A stretch of DNA of 64,000 nucleotides from Epiperipatus broadwayi (Eukaryota; Onychophora; Udeonychophora; Euonychophora; Peripatidae). Of this stretch, positions 1 through 11,250 are shown one piece after another. The notes under the pieces are model-generated. The model was not told the origin of the DNA, ran no database searches, and saw only the letters and a program-made list of their open reading frames with translations. Every line of letters starts with the position of its first letter. Within the stretch, counting starts at the first letter, position 1. Location of the stretch: the NCBI GenBank assembly GCA_028023455.1, contig JAQFVV010012667.1:1226501-1290500 (forward strand). Direction: 5' to 3'. The position numbers and the translations under genes were made by a program.

Positions 1-2639
1 ATATATTCACTAATGAAGCAAATTATCATTGTTATACTTAATTGAACATATTAATTGAGAGATTCTATGTTTATTATCTTAGACCATAATAAATAAAAAT
101 TTTGAGTTTTTATAATCAGTGCATTGACACTCATTTGACCACCCTAGATTAATTTATGACCTATAACATCCAGTTATAATATTCATTGATAGCTGAATTG
201 GTTGACTGGAAAAAAATAATACTAAGCTGTTTGTATCTTGATGAAATGTTAAAGTTTCACCTATTCAGACTTAATCAGAAGTTTTGACACAAATTCTTTT
301 AATATATTTCTTTTTCACTTATAATTTATTATAATCCAAAACCTCATTCCCATTGACTTATCATGATCTCAGCCTTGATTTTTATAACACAGTAAATTAG
401 CAGTGAAGCAAAAAATTTGCTATTAATATATAAATTTGATAAGATCATTTCAACAATATGTAAAACTTTCTGAGATATCTGATGATGATTAAAATAAATG
501 ATTTGATTATCCATAATAATATGATTTATTTTCATAATTTAGTTTATTAAAGCAAATAATCTCTTTGTGATAAAAATCACAAATGAAGACTAAATATATA
601 CTTACATGTGAACTGTAAAACATAAAATATTAATATAATGATGATGATGATTATAATGATAAGATTATGCTATTTTAATTTTTTTAATTCATAAATGTCT
701 TTTTATATTGTCTGGTCATTTTATTGTGATATCAAAATTAACAAGTTTGTTACTGGTGAATTTATTGGCTGGTATAATTACAGTGAGAAAGAATTTTTCA
801 TGTAATGATCAGCAAAATAATATGAACATCATTTAATACTTGCTATCAGAAAGTATTTCAGGAGTAAATCTGATTTCTGTATTAGCATAATTTGAAAGAT
901 TTCCTCTTTAATATGTAATGATTAAAGCAACCAATACATCTTTCTCTATCTATAATACCTGACTAAATCATGTAGCACTTGGATTACTCTGGGTGAAATG
1001 GATCATGGAATTGCTATACAGGCAAGACAATTTTTATATAAAATAATTCACACCACACATTATTTAAATAAAGAAAAAAAAGCAATTTATTTACACATTT
1101 ATAATAATATAATTGTCAGTACAATACATTATTTCTTTCCTACAACAAACATATTTTCATTAGCAACTATTTATCAAGCATATTTATTAAAACTATTAGT
1201 ACTACCTATGGCTTAATCTAATACTATTTCATCTAATCAGCAATGATACATCTCTAATAGCCAAATCTGTAAATTATCATTTACTTTATATTTTCAGCAT
1301 GTGTGGAAAGACAAATAAGAAACAAATAATACCAATCATATTTCATGTAAAATGTTCAGGGTTTACAACAATTAACTGTAAAATGTTATCCTTATAATCA
1401 TAGTTTATTCCATAAACATAATTATATAATCGAGTATTACTTACCAATAAATAAGTTCCAAAGTTTTTAATGCACAACACATATAATCCTGCATATTGTT
1501 GATCTTTATAAATATAACTCACTTATTTAGCTGTTTTTAGCTTTATAGCCAATGTATATATTTCTAAAATAAAATTTATCTATCAAGCACTCCTCCAATA
1601 TAACTCTTTTTAAACTTATAATTAACAAAACTTATTTATGCCTTATAACAATACTAATTCAAAAAAGGGGTCTTCTCTGGGTGCGTTTTATTTTTTTTTA
1701 ACAATAACCTAATTTAATTTAATGTGGTGGTCACCTTGCACACATCATAATATTGAAGACATAATATATACATAACTATACAAATTAATAATGTAAATAA
1801 CTGTTTTATATAAACAGGTACAGACATACATAACTGTATATATTAATGTAATTAATGCAGGGGTCAATTTATGTAAATGATGGTCGTGATAATACTTTAA
1901 AATAATACTTAGTTTATCTCTTTAATTTTAAATCACAATGATTATGATTTCTTTTTTCTTGTAGCATCATTTATTTTATTTTTTGGACATTTCACATATA
2001 TTACAACATTTTACATGATGCACACTTAGAGTATTTACTATTATGACTATTTACTTCATTTTAAATAATGTAAAACACATTAAAATATTATAAAAAATCT
2101 TTATTTCTTTTTCTTTTGTTTAAATAAGACCTTTAGAATTCTTTTTTTATACTTGTCTATATATTTGAAAAGAGATACTTTTTAAATTTATATACTGTAT
2201 ACATTTTCAATCAAAACCAAACTAATTCTATGAAATATGATGAAATGAATTTTTCTTTCCTATATTCTTTAAGCAAAATTAAAAATAATTAAAATTTGAT
2301 GTAAATTAAATGGCAGTTTCAGTCATTTCTTGCAACTCTGTTTAAAAGACGAAATCAACAAATAATTCATTTTCTCTCTTATCATATAAAAATAATATAT
2401 ATTTAGAGATCATCATAAAAATAAATAATAATATTCTTGATATAAGTCTAAATTATATATTTTTTCTTTATAATTCTTAGCACATATATACATTTATATT
2501 TCTAAGCCAATGTTTTATTCAGAATTTATTGTGAGGCTTTATAGTTCTGAATCAGTTATTGATCACTTATATATGCAGTTAATAAATTTTCCTTTTATAT
2601 ATTTTTTCTTTTCTGAGGTTAAGATAAAATGATATTTAT
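1..2639. other. A+T-rich noncoding DNA, nothing recognised
   Basis: No frame shows a recognisable protein and no repeat stands out. A short (GAT)n stretch lies near 638-652. The two short frames present (around 344-535 and 998-1216) are low-complexity, rich in I, N, Y and K, as expected by chance in A+T-rich DNA. Probably intronic or intergenic. Confidence 0.6.
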
Positions 2640-2649
2640 AAACTTCCTT

Positions 2650-3190
2650 AACATCACATAATCATCATTCTTTATGCTCACAGAAGCTGTTTACACAGAG
2701 GCAAAACTTTCTATATAATAACTTGACTCTGTGTAAACAGCTTGTGTAAGCATAAAGAATAGTGATCATGTGATGTTTAATGGTTTAATATCAATCCTGT
2801 CCAATGAGATTATGGTGGCTGTGGTTATTAAAGATTTAAGACACCAAAAAGTATGGATACTGAACTGAGTTCAGATCTATATGACTATACAAGCTCATGA
2901 ACTTGAATTAAAAACATTATTGTATTTTTATTTTGGATTCAATGCTTTATAGTTAGCTAATAAGGTAAAAGTTTTTGCTGGAGGGTTGCATTATATCCTA
3001 AGTTCCAGATGCAGTGCTCTCAGATCCAAGACTCCTCACTGATAAAACCCACAAGCTAGAAACTAATCTTGGGAATATTGGATAAGTAGACACCAGATAG
3101 GAACTTTATGCACAAACCTTCCTGAATCCATGGATTACTCTGGCTTGCACTGAATTGTGCTTCTATATGGAGAGTTTTGCCTCTGTGTAG
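2650..3190. mobile_element. hairpin-ended element with 10-bp flanking direct repeats
   Basis: The left end is a near-perfect hairpin: arms 2650-2700 and 2727-2777 are reverse complements over about 51 bases, with a 26-base loop. The right end (about 3170-3190, containing TTTTGCCTCTGTGTAG) is the reverse complement of the sequence at 2690-2707. The whole unit is bracketed by AAACTTCCTT at 2640-2649 and again at 3191-3200, which looks like a target-site duplication. The interior has no coding capacity that I recognise. The architecture suggests a small non-autonomous DNA transposon; a 10-bp duplication would not settle the superfamily. The hairpin alone could also make a structured RNA. Confidence 0.5.
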
Positions 3191-3200
3191 AAACTTCCTT

Positions 3201-3948
3201 GACAGGATAAAATTTGACTTCTCTGGCTTACAATTTTATTTAACGCACGCCTGCATAAACAATCACTGGTTAGTCATCTTTTTTTAAAAAAAAAAAAATG
3301 GCATTTTTAGTTAACAAATATTGAATCCCAAGTATACTTCAAGCAATAAGTGGCTTTTTTTTTACCCATTTAATTAATTCAGGTTCAAAGAGCCGGTCTA
3401 AAGTAGAGCTCATAGTTAAGAACTGAGAATGAAGAACTAAGAATGAGAAATGACTTTATAAAAAAAGGCCTGTTTATAAATCTGATTGATTTCTGTTCAT
3501 ACTTTAATAACCTTTCATAATCCTGAATATCCTAATTACATTTAATTACAAGAAAATCTTTTAAATATCTAATGGGTTAAATTTTGAACTTAGAAAAAGG
3601 CACATTATTTATCTTATTATACATTGTTTTGTTTTTTTATTCTACTGTCTCCAAACACAAAAAGTATAACCTTAAACTTAAAATAAGACTTTTTTAAAAA
3701 AAAAATTTAAATCAAAATATATTTTAATTATGATGCTTTGGGAGTACACACTCATAGTATTAAATTCAATCATGCTTTTTTTAAGTGCATCTTTTTAATT
3801 CTAAATTTCTAATAAAAAAATAATAGCTGCCCTATTTAAAATCTATTATAAAGTATTATTATTTAGTTTTGTTAAAATTTAAGCCCTTCATGCTTTATAA
3901 TAACTAACATATTACATTATTTCTAAAAAAATATTATAATTTTTTTTT
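3201..3948. other. A+T-rich noncoding DNA
   Basis: Nothing recognisable beyond homopolymer A and T runs and a short imperfect tandem duplication near 3420-3445 (two versions of AGAACTGAGAATGA). Confidence 0.5.
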
Positions 3949-3960
3949 TATTTACTACTA

Positions 3961-4064
3961 TTTTTTTTAAGTGTCATAGCATCGACCGGGACGCGAACCC
4001 GCAACCCGGGCAACTGCCTGCTAGTGCAAGCAGTGGCGCTGACCTCTCGACCACCAATGCAAGA
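3961..4064 (-). mobile_element. retroposed tRNA-like sequence with target-site duplication
   Basis: Read on the minus strand, 4060 to 3979 folds like an 82-base type II (Leu/Ser-like) tRNA. The acceptor arms GCATTGG and TCGATGC pair over 7 positions with wobbles. An A-box-like TGGTCGAGAGGTC and a B-box GGGTTCGCGTCCC are present, and a GGCA/TGCC hairpin sits where a long variable arm would be. It is strikingly G+C-rich against its surroundings. An A-tract follows the 3' end on the minus strand (T run 3961-3968). The direct repeat TATTTACTACT lies at 3949-3959 and 4066-4076. A-tail plus duplication shows insertion by a LINE-type machinery. It could be a tRNA retropseudogene or a minimal SINE. 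The T-stem mismatch and irregular anticodon loop argue against a working tRNA gene. Confidence 0.75.
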
Positions 4065-4079
4065 CTATTTACTACTTTT

Positions 4080-4405
4080 TAATAACTGAAATACAGGCTT
4101 ATTACTTACCTGTATCAATGTATATAATATATAGGATCACAGACTTTCACCTGGCTCACCACTCTCCACTCTTATCTCATAACACTGATACACCTTATCT
4201 TAATATATATCTGAGTACTTATTACATATATGTGTAGAGATGATAATCTGGACCAACTGATGATTGCTGGTTTAGCATGAAATACGGATATTGGTGATTA
4301 TTTATCTTTTCGACATATGTGTGTTCGGGTGTATCAGTGTTATGAGATTGTGGAAAGTGGTGGGTCAGGTGAAAGTCTGTGCTCATATACCCGATACTAC
4401 TTTTT
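4080..4405. repeat. dispersed inverted-repeat family, copy 1
   Basis: The segment around 4140-4195 (containing CACAGACTTTCACCTGGC and CTCATAACACTGATACACC) is the imperfect reverse complement of 4328-4395, so the unit folds back on itself. The middle carries the family signature CTGGACCAACTGATGATTGC at about 4249-4268, followed by TTTAGCATGAAATAC. The same signature recurs near 18012-18031 and in diverged form near 42560 and 43045, with a partial copy near 11700. No coding capacity. The class is unknown; a non-autonomous foldback or composite SINE are both possible. Confidence 0.6.
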
Positions 4406-4639
4406 GTAATAAGCGATTTACTTCGCTTCACCAATTTGCGTTAAAGCGCAATATAATCAACACTACTTTTTATGTTCCAGGTTCACAATTACTGTTAAGT
4501 AGCTCTCACTCATGTATAAGACTACAAGATGATCATGAAATAAATAAGAAATTATCTATTTTATATTTTTGCTTAAAGAAACAAAACAAAAAGTATGATC
4601 TCGTTAATGAACGACTATTTTATAAATAATTTGCAGTTT

Positions 4640-6554
4640 GGCTATATGTACATTCGGTTTATTATATAAATGATTACTAAATAACATTCATGTTTAAGAT
4701 GATAATTTAAATCTGTTTTTTATAAATTTAATTTCTGAAAATGACTATTCACATGTATAAGTAGAGGGGGACAATAATAATACAGCTGTCGCTAATGTTT
4801 TTAAACAACTGAAGGTTCCAGAAATGGCATTCCAATTTTTTAATATTTCCTTTTCACTTTTTTTATTATACCTAGCAATCAATCATTTTCAATATTTTCA
4901 AAGTCATTTCTCAAAGCAATAAACTTTTGTTTTCATGTAGAACTGATACAAAATCAATTAATTGCAATTCTGTATCATTTAAATTTAACCATTTGAGCGT
5001 TTTCATACTGAGCTTAGTATCCACTGATATTGTGCCTTTATATAAAATAAATTTAGATATTTCTTAATTATTTAACTGCATAAATCTTAAAGAAAATAGA
5101 ATAATTATCAATTGAATTAAAATAAAAAACTCTTGCACCAATTAATCTTGATTTGGTTTCTTATGAAATTTATATTCACATTTTTTTTATATTTGGAAAA
5201 TATTTATAGGTATCTAAAATAATGCTCCAATTAAAAAATGTTAATTTAATAAATTAAACATGGCAATGACTGTTTTATTAACATCTGCTAGTTTAATATT
5301 TAATTATTTAAATGGAAGCACAAATCAATAAAAAAATGATTTCAAAAGCTGTTTGATATTTATTATTTTACTATATTTTCTTTGAAGGACTTTACTAAGA
5401 CTAAACTATCAGATATCATTGTACATAAGTAAGCCATTATATGATGAGTTTATATCTTGTAAAATTTCAAGTGTATTTAAAATGAATACATATATAAAAC
5501 TGATACATTTTATTATAAGTTCATAAAACTTACAGATATATAATGCTTCGAAAACCCAGAACTGCATATCCAATATATTGGGAAAATGAATTGCTAAACC
5601 ACTTTCCTCATTAATCATGCTAAGAACATTCTGTTGTTACCAATTTTCTAGATCCTCACTGAGGTGAGCCAGCTCAAAACAAATTGGTCTAGGGATAAGA
5701 ATATTCCAGATAGAGATTTTAAATATTTTCTCTTACCGCACTTATTAAATAAGAGCTTGTTTGAGCTATTGATATGCTCTCTATATTATGTATTTCTAAA
5801 TACAAGCTCATAAAAGCAATATCACACTATATATGCCTTGCTTTATTGATTATTACAATATAAATTTAGAAAGATTTATTTTATTTTTTAGCAAATATCT
5901 CTATAATTAAATTGTAAATATCTATTTTTTTTATTGTTGTTGCTAATGATGATTAGCTAATTAGTTCTTTTTTGATATTGTTCACAGCACAATAATGAAT
6001 AAAATAACTAAATGAGTTGTTTCAGTTATGTCAATAGTTTCATCAAGACAAGGAAAAATGAAACTGGGAGATATTACATCTGTTTTTTTGTTGATTGGTT
6101 ATCATCATGTCTTTAATGCTTTGAATACTTTTTTTCTAATGCACATTTTAACCATAATTTCTTTTATTTATATAACATCACCAAAAGGTTTCCCATGCTT
6201 GACAGTCATTTGAGGCCATTTATTAGCAGCCATTATATTTGACTGACAGCTAATATATATATATATAATTAGGGAAGTTAAGTGAAGATTTCTATTTTAA
6301 TAACACCTGCAATAAATGTTTGTTCTCAGCAGGAGATTTATGATTTGTTTTTTAATGCTGTTTTAGGTTATGCATACTAGTCTCCTGGCACATAAAACAT
6401 TAACTGTTTTATTGCTTTTATTAGTCATGTCATATTCTTCTGTTGATCAACTTTGGAATTGTCTACTATTTGATTCTGATAAGTAGAACAGCATAAATAA
6501 ATTTCTTTAAAAAATAAGTATCGAAAAACTATCTTTGTAAAAATACTTTTCTTT
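4640..6554. other. A+T-rich noncoding DNA
   Basis: No recognisable gene or repeat apart from a short (TA)n tract near 6253-6268. Short frames such as those around 5409-5618 and 6028-6213 resemble nothing I know and look like chance frames. Confidence 0.5.
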
Positions 6555-6907
6555 ATCATCATCATCATCATCAACCATTATCAATCCACTGCAGGATTAA
6601 GGTCTCTCCAAGTTCAATCCATCTTTTCCTATCTTTAGCTTCTCTTCTCCACATCACCCCTGCACACTTTTTTATTTCATCCACCCATCTCACATGTGGT
6701 CTCTTTCTGGGTCTTTTACAATCTCTTGGAATCCATTTTAAAATTTCAATTGTCCATCTGTTATCATCTCTTCTAACAATAGGTCCAGCCCAACTTCATT
6801 TCAGTCTTTTAATTTTTTCAATGAGGTAAGTAACACCTGTTTGTTCTCTTACCCATACATTGCGTTTTCAATCCCTTCTTGTTATTCCCAACATGCATCT
6901 TTCCATA
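6555..6907 (-). mobile_element. 5'-truncated RTE-type LINE, 3' terminal fragment
   Basis: On the minus strand this reads as the C-terminal tail typical of RTE-clade endonuclease-reverse transcriptases: a MERCMLGITRRD-like start, then WAGPIVRRDDNRWT, then RPHVRWVDEIKK, CAGVMWRREAKDRKRW and a final LQWIDNG before a stop. The reading is interrupted by a few stops and at least one frame change near 6800-6850. Immediately after the stop comes a (TGA)n simple-repeat tail (ATC repeats at 6555-6572 on the plus strand), the usual 3' terminus of RTE elements instead of poly-A. The 5' side breaks off at about 6907 beside a (TA)n tract. A dead-on-arrival, 5'-truncated insertion is the obvious explanation. 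Confidence 0.85.
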
Positions 6908-9900
6908 CTGCTTTGAGTGGTATATATATATATAAAATTTAAAATTGCATTTACAATGAACCTGTTTCTGTAATATGTTTAGTGACTTACCCATAAATAA
7001 TGCATGGATGTGCATACATATTGAAGCATGCATGGTTAAAGATGAATAGATAAACATTTACTGCAAAACAGAATGTCTTATGATGAAGAAAATTAGTTTT
7101 TAATTAATTTCTCTCACATGAGACAAAATTTCATAATAATTATTAGCAAATAATTTAATAAAATATAGGCTAATAATAATATTTCATCTTCCATCAACAT
7201 TTTAAGTTCCACCTCTGGTACACTAAATGTTCACCTTAGCTGTTATAAAACATTAAAAGAGAATAGTACTTTGATGTTATGTTAACAGAATGCATAATGC
7301 ACATGATTCATTTCATAATATTACATTTTGGAGAACAATTCTATAAACAAGTAATTTAGTTGAAGTAATTAGTCTCTGTAATTTAATATTCGATTAATTT
7401 GCTAAATGAAAGAGCAGTATATATCTCCCTCCTCTCAATATCCAATCTTTTTTTTTTTTCTAAAAAGTTAAGATATTTAAAATGATGTATATTTTCCAAA
7501 TTGGCAAATAAAACTTTTCCTAAATATTTTTTGTTTTTCCATCAAAAAATATAAAGATTCTGGATTGATTCCTTTTGACAAAAGTAAAAAAAAAATATAG
7601 AGACAAAATGGTATTAGTCTTCCCAGTTGAATCAACTTTTTTTTCAAACCTTAAAACCTAGTCATGATATATTTCCAATTCATCATATAAGAAAACTTCT
7701 TTGAAACATAGGAATTAAAACTGAAGACTTCCTTTTTATTTTAATACCTTTTGTGGGTTCATTTTTCTAAGAACCAATCAGTTAGAAGTTTACAATTGTA
7801 ATTTATATAAAAATTATTTACAGTAACCACATAGGACGTTTAACCATCTTTATACTTACACAAAGATATATTACTAGTCATTTGCATGATAAGTTTTATC
7901 CCCCCAAAAAATCATTGATGTGTAATTAAAAAATAAGTATAATTTAAGTAAATAATTTTTAATTAATTTGAGACTTTCTTTCTTCATAATCTAAGGAATC
8001 TTGTTCTCCTACAAAAAAGAGTTTACAAAATTTTTCATTAGTTTTATATGATATCTTCTCATAAGAATCAGGAATATATTTAGTGAAAATTAACATGTAA
8101 CCACAAGTCCAATAATTTAGGAATATATTGAGAGGAGTGCATTGACTTCTTGAGTTTGATATCTAGACTTAGTTGCTTACTCATATTAAATAGAAAAGAA
8201 AATCTATGATTCTATAAAAGTTAAAGAAATACATTCTTATTGATTAGTAAAATTTATGGGTGTTTTAACACTATTCAGAATCAAGCTATGAAGTAGTGCA
8301 AAAGTTCAGAGTACTTTTTGTTATAGAATATACTTTAAGAATAAGTAGGAATTTTATATTACTGTGAATCACAATAAAATTTAATTTTGACTTTTCTGGG
8401 AAATACTAATGACTAACAATATGAAAGAATCCCTTAGTAAATAAATGTTACAAAAAGAATAAAATGAAATACAAAAATGTTTAATGAAATTATATATAGT
8501 TTAAAAAGCAGGCAGAAACACTACTAAATAATCCCTAAAGATAAACAGAAGAAAATCAAAACAATTACAATGAGCTGTCTAAGTAGTTTGAAGAACAACC
8601 AGTTTATATACCAAACACAGCTTTCCAAGAACTTCAATAGGATATATTGTTAGTAATTATCATTACAAATGCAGGATCTTTCAGAAAAAATGATAAGAAG
8701 TGGCACAATCTATAATCAAATAATTATCACAAGGCATTTAAAAACATACCATGATATAGATTTATAAGAGAAGAAGCTCAAGCTTATTGTTATTTTAAAG
8801 TCTTGGAATATAAAGCAAAAATATTTCAGTGAAAACTTTAGAATTACAGACAAAAATATATGCTAGAGATTACAAAGACAATAACTTATATATATTTATG
8901 AACCTCACTGAAAATAAATATTATGGATTAAGAATAATTCTCTAGAATAATGTTTTTATTATTTTGAAGTGAACATACAAGAATGAAGACAGGTTCAAAT
9001 AATTTATTTCATTAAATTAAATCAATAGAGAATTATTCATTCAAGAATGACTAAGATATTGTTGTGTTTCATTTTTTTCTAACCAAAATTTTTCAATTTT
9101 ATCTTTATTATTTACTGAATCTAATTATTAATTTCATACTTATCTTGCTCAAAACTATAGAAACTCTAAAATCCATATGAACTTAATATTCTTAACAAAA
9201 ATCATCACCAAACTCAACAAAATTCAAATTGCAATTAAAGCAAAGCAGAAACAGAAATGTGTTCCAATGAGTTTAATATAATTATATTTTTGAAAAATAC
9301 GGTCTGAATTATTGTGAAGATAATGAGACATTTGGTTCACAAAACAATAATTTTCTTGCATTACCTGAATTAATTAGTAAATTGTATATTCATGAAAAAA
9401 GCCTGTAGTCAGCCATCAATAGGTGAAAGCTAATAAAGTTTATGAAATGAAATTGAGTAGCATCAAGCAGACATCTTATTTTATTTTATGAATCGATTCA
9501 ACCAAAGATATCTCTCATACTGATAAATTTATTGTTATTGTTAGATATGTTTTGTTATTAATGGATTACCTATTACAATTTTTTTGTTTTCTAAAAAAAA
9601 TTAAAATATAAAAATGTTTAACATATATCTAGACGATACTGAACACAATTGTATACTTGAAATAGATTTAATATGTATAACAGATAATAAAATAACAATG
9701 TAATAAATATGACTAGAAATCATAATGATGTTCTATTAATAATTCTGGCAATACACTAGTTTGCAATAGTTGATCTATATGTTGGATATTGCCTAAATCG
9801 GCTCAGCTGAAATGTGTTAACTTATACCTAGATGCAATGAATTATTTTGCTATAATAAATGAGTTTTCTGTTTTTTAATTAGCTTTTCAAAAAGATAGAA

Positions 9901-11202
9901 AATGCTAAAATATTGGTGTCTTCTAATTCAAAAGTTCCTAAATATTTATCAGGAAAGATGGATTGAGGGCTTATAATAAAGTTACTGTAGATATTATTAA
10001 AAATTATGTTATTATGGCTGAAGCCCTGTTATACTCACTATAAAAAAACTGAAAAAGAGAGTATTAGATGACACACTGAAAATTGTTTTCAGAAGTTTCC
10101 AAGATTTGAATTTATTTTGATGCTTCATCTTGGAAACATTTGTGAGATCAATTTCACAAAGGTAGCAGAATAATCCAAAATTCACAAATTTCATTAAGCA
10201 CTTGCACAAATATTTACTGTTCATTACTACAATTTGTATCAAACACTTCAGATGATTTTAATAAATATTGAAAAACAAATAAAAATTATTCTATCAGTAC
10301 AAAATTTTAAAAAAAGGTAAAAAAGCAAAAAAAAAAAAAAAATTGGATAGTATGCAAAGTTTTGACACATTTTCTTCAAGAGCTAATTTAGGGAAAATTT
10401 GTTTATACCTATCACAGGATGCTTTTAAAGAGCCAAACATAGACAAAAAAGCAACAGTGTATAGGAATATGCTGTATTTTTATTTTTATTTTTGTTGAAT
10501 ATAAAAACTACTAAGATATAGGTTCACAATGACATTAAGCTATAGATGCAAGAATATACAAGGATGATGATCATAGTCTATTCAATGAACTTTTGCTCAT
10601 TTACTACATAAATCAGATAAAATCATCCTAAAAAATAGTCATCAAAATATCACTTAGTATTTTAGAATAAAATTTGTTACTCTTTCAAAATATGGACATC
10701 TAATAAATTGAAATGAAAAGCATGCAATATGTATTACATTTATTTTAAATCAATAATGTTAAAAATACTTTAAAAATATTATTTTACAATTTCTTTTTTG
10801 TTTTGGAATGCATAAATGAAATATATTAAAAATATATACTGTTAAATTATGCATGAAATATCACATGCATACACACAAAAAATATCCACAGAGAGATCAA
10901 TTTATATACCAAATAAGTATACGACTTAAAGCCTATAAATTTATAAACAATCTTTTTATGAATATTAAACTTTCAGCAATGTTCTATTTTCATTGAGTAA
11001 ATAAAAATAGTTTTAGTTTGTCATAATCAGTTTGTATCATGTTTGGACTTCCCTAGGTTTTCTATCCCAGTAACTATAATTATTTTAATAAGAGGTCTAT
11101 TTATGTCTAACTTAAAGCATTTTTTCCATCTCTAATGGCTTTTTATTTTACAAATAAAATTTAAATACAACTTTACATGTAGGTAATTTACAAAATGTTA
11201 TC
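6908..11202. other. long A+T-rich noncoding interval
   Basis: I see no gene in this 4-kb stretch. Around 8500-8900 there is a slightly less A+T-biased segment that might be very old transposon sequence, but no motif can be defended. A frame at 10012-10242 (minus) has no recognisable domain. Confidence 0.45.
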
Positions 11203-11250
11203 AATACATTGTACAGGCTTAAACCTAATACATTGTACAGGCTTAAACCT
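11203..11250. repeat. 24-bp tandem duplication
   Basis: Two adjacent identical 24-base units, 11203-11226 and 11227-11250, each containing CATTGTACAGGCTTAAACC. A recent slippage or replication duplication with no evident function. Confidence 0.9.

Noticed and set aside
2650-2777. microRNA precursor
   Set aside because: The stem is longer and more perfect than typical and belongs to an element with flanking direct repeats; no expression evidence.
3979-4060. Functional tRNA gene
   Set aside because: T-stem mismatch, irregular anticodon loop, A-tract and target-site duplication fit a retroposed copy better.
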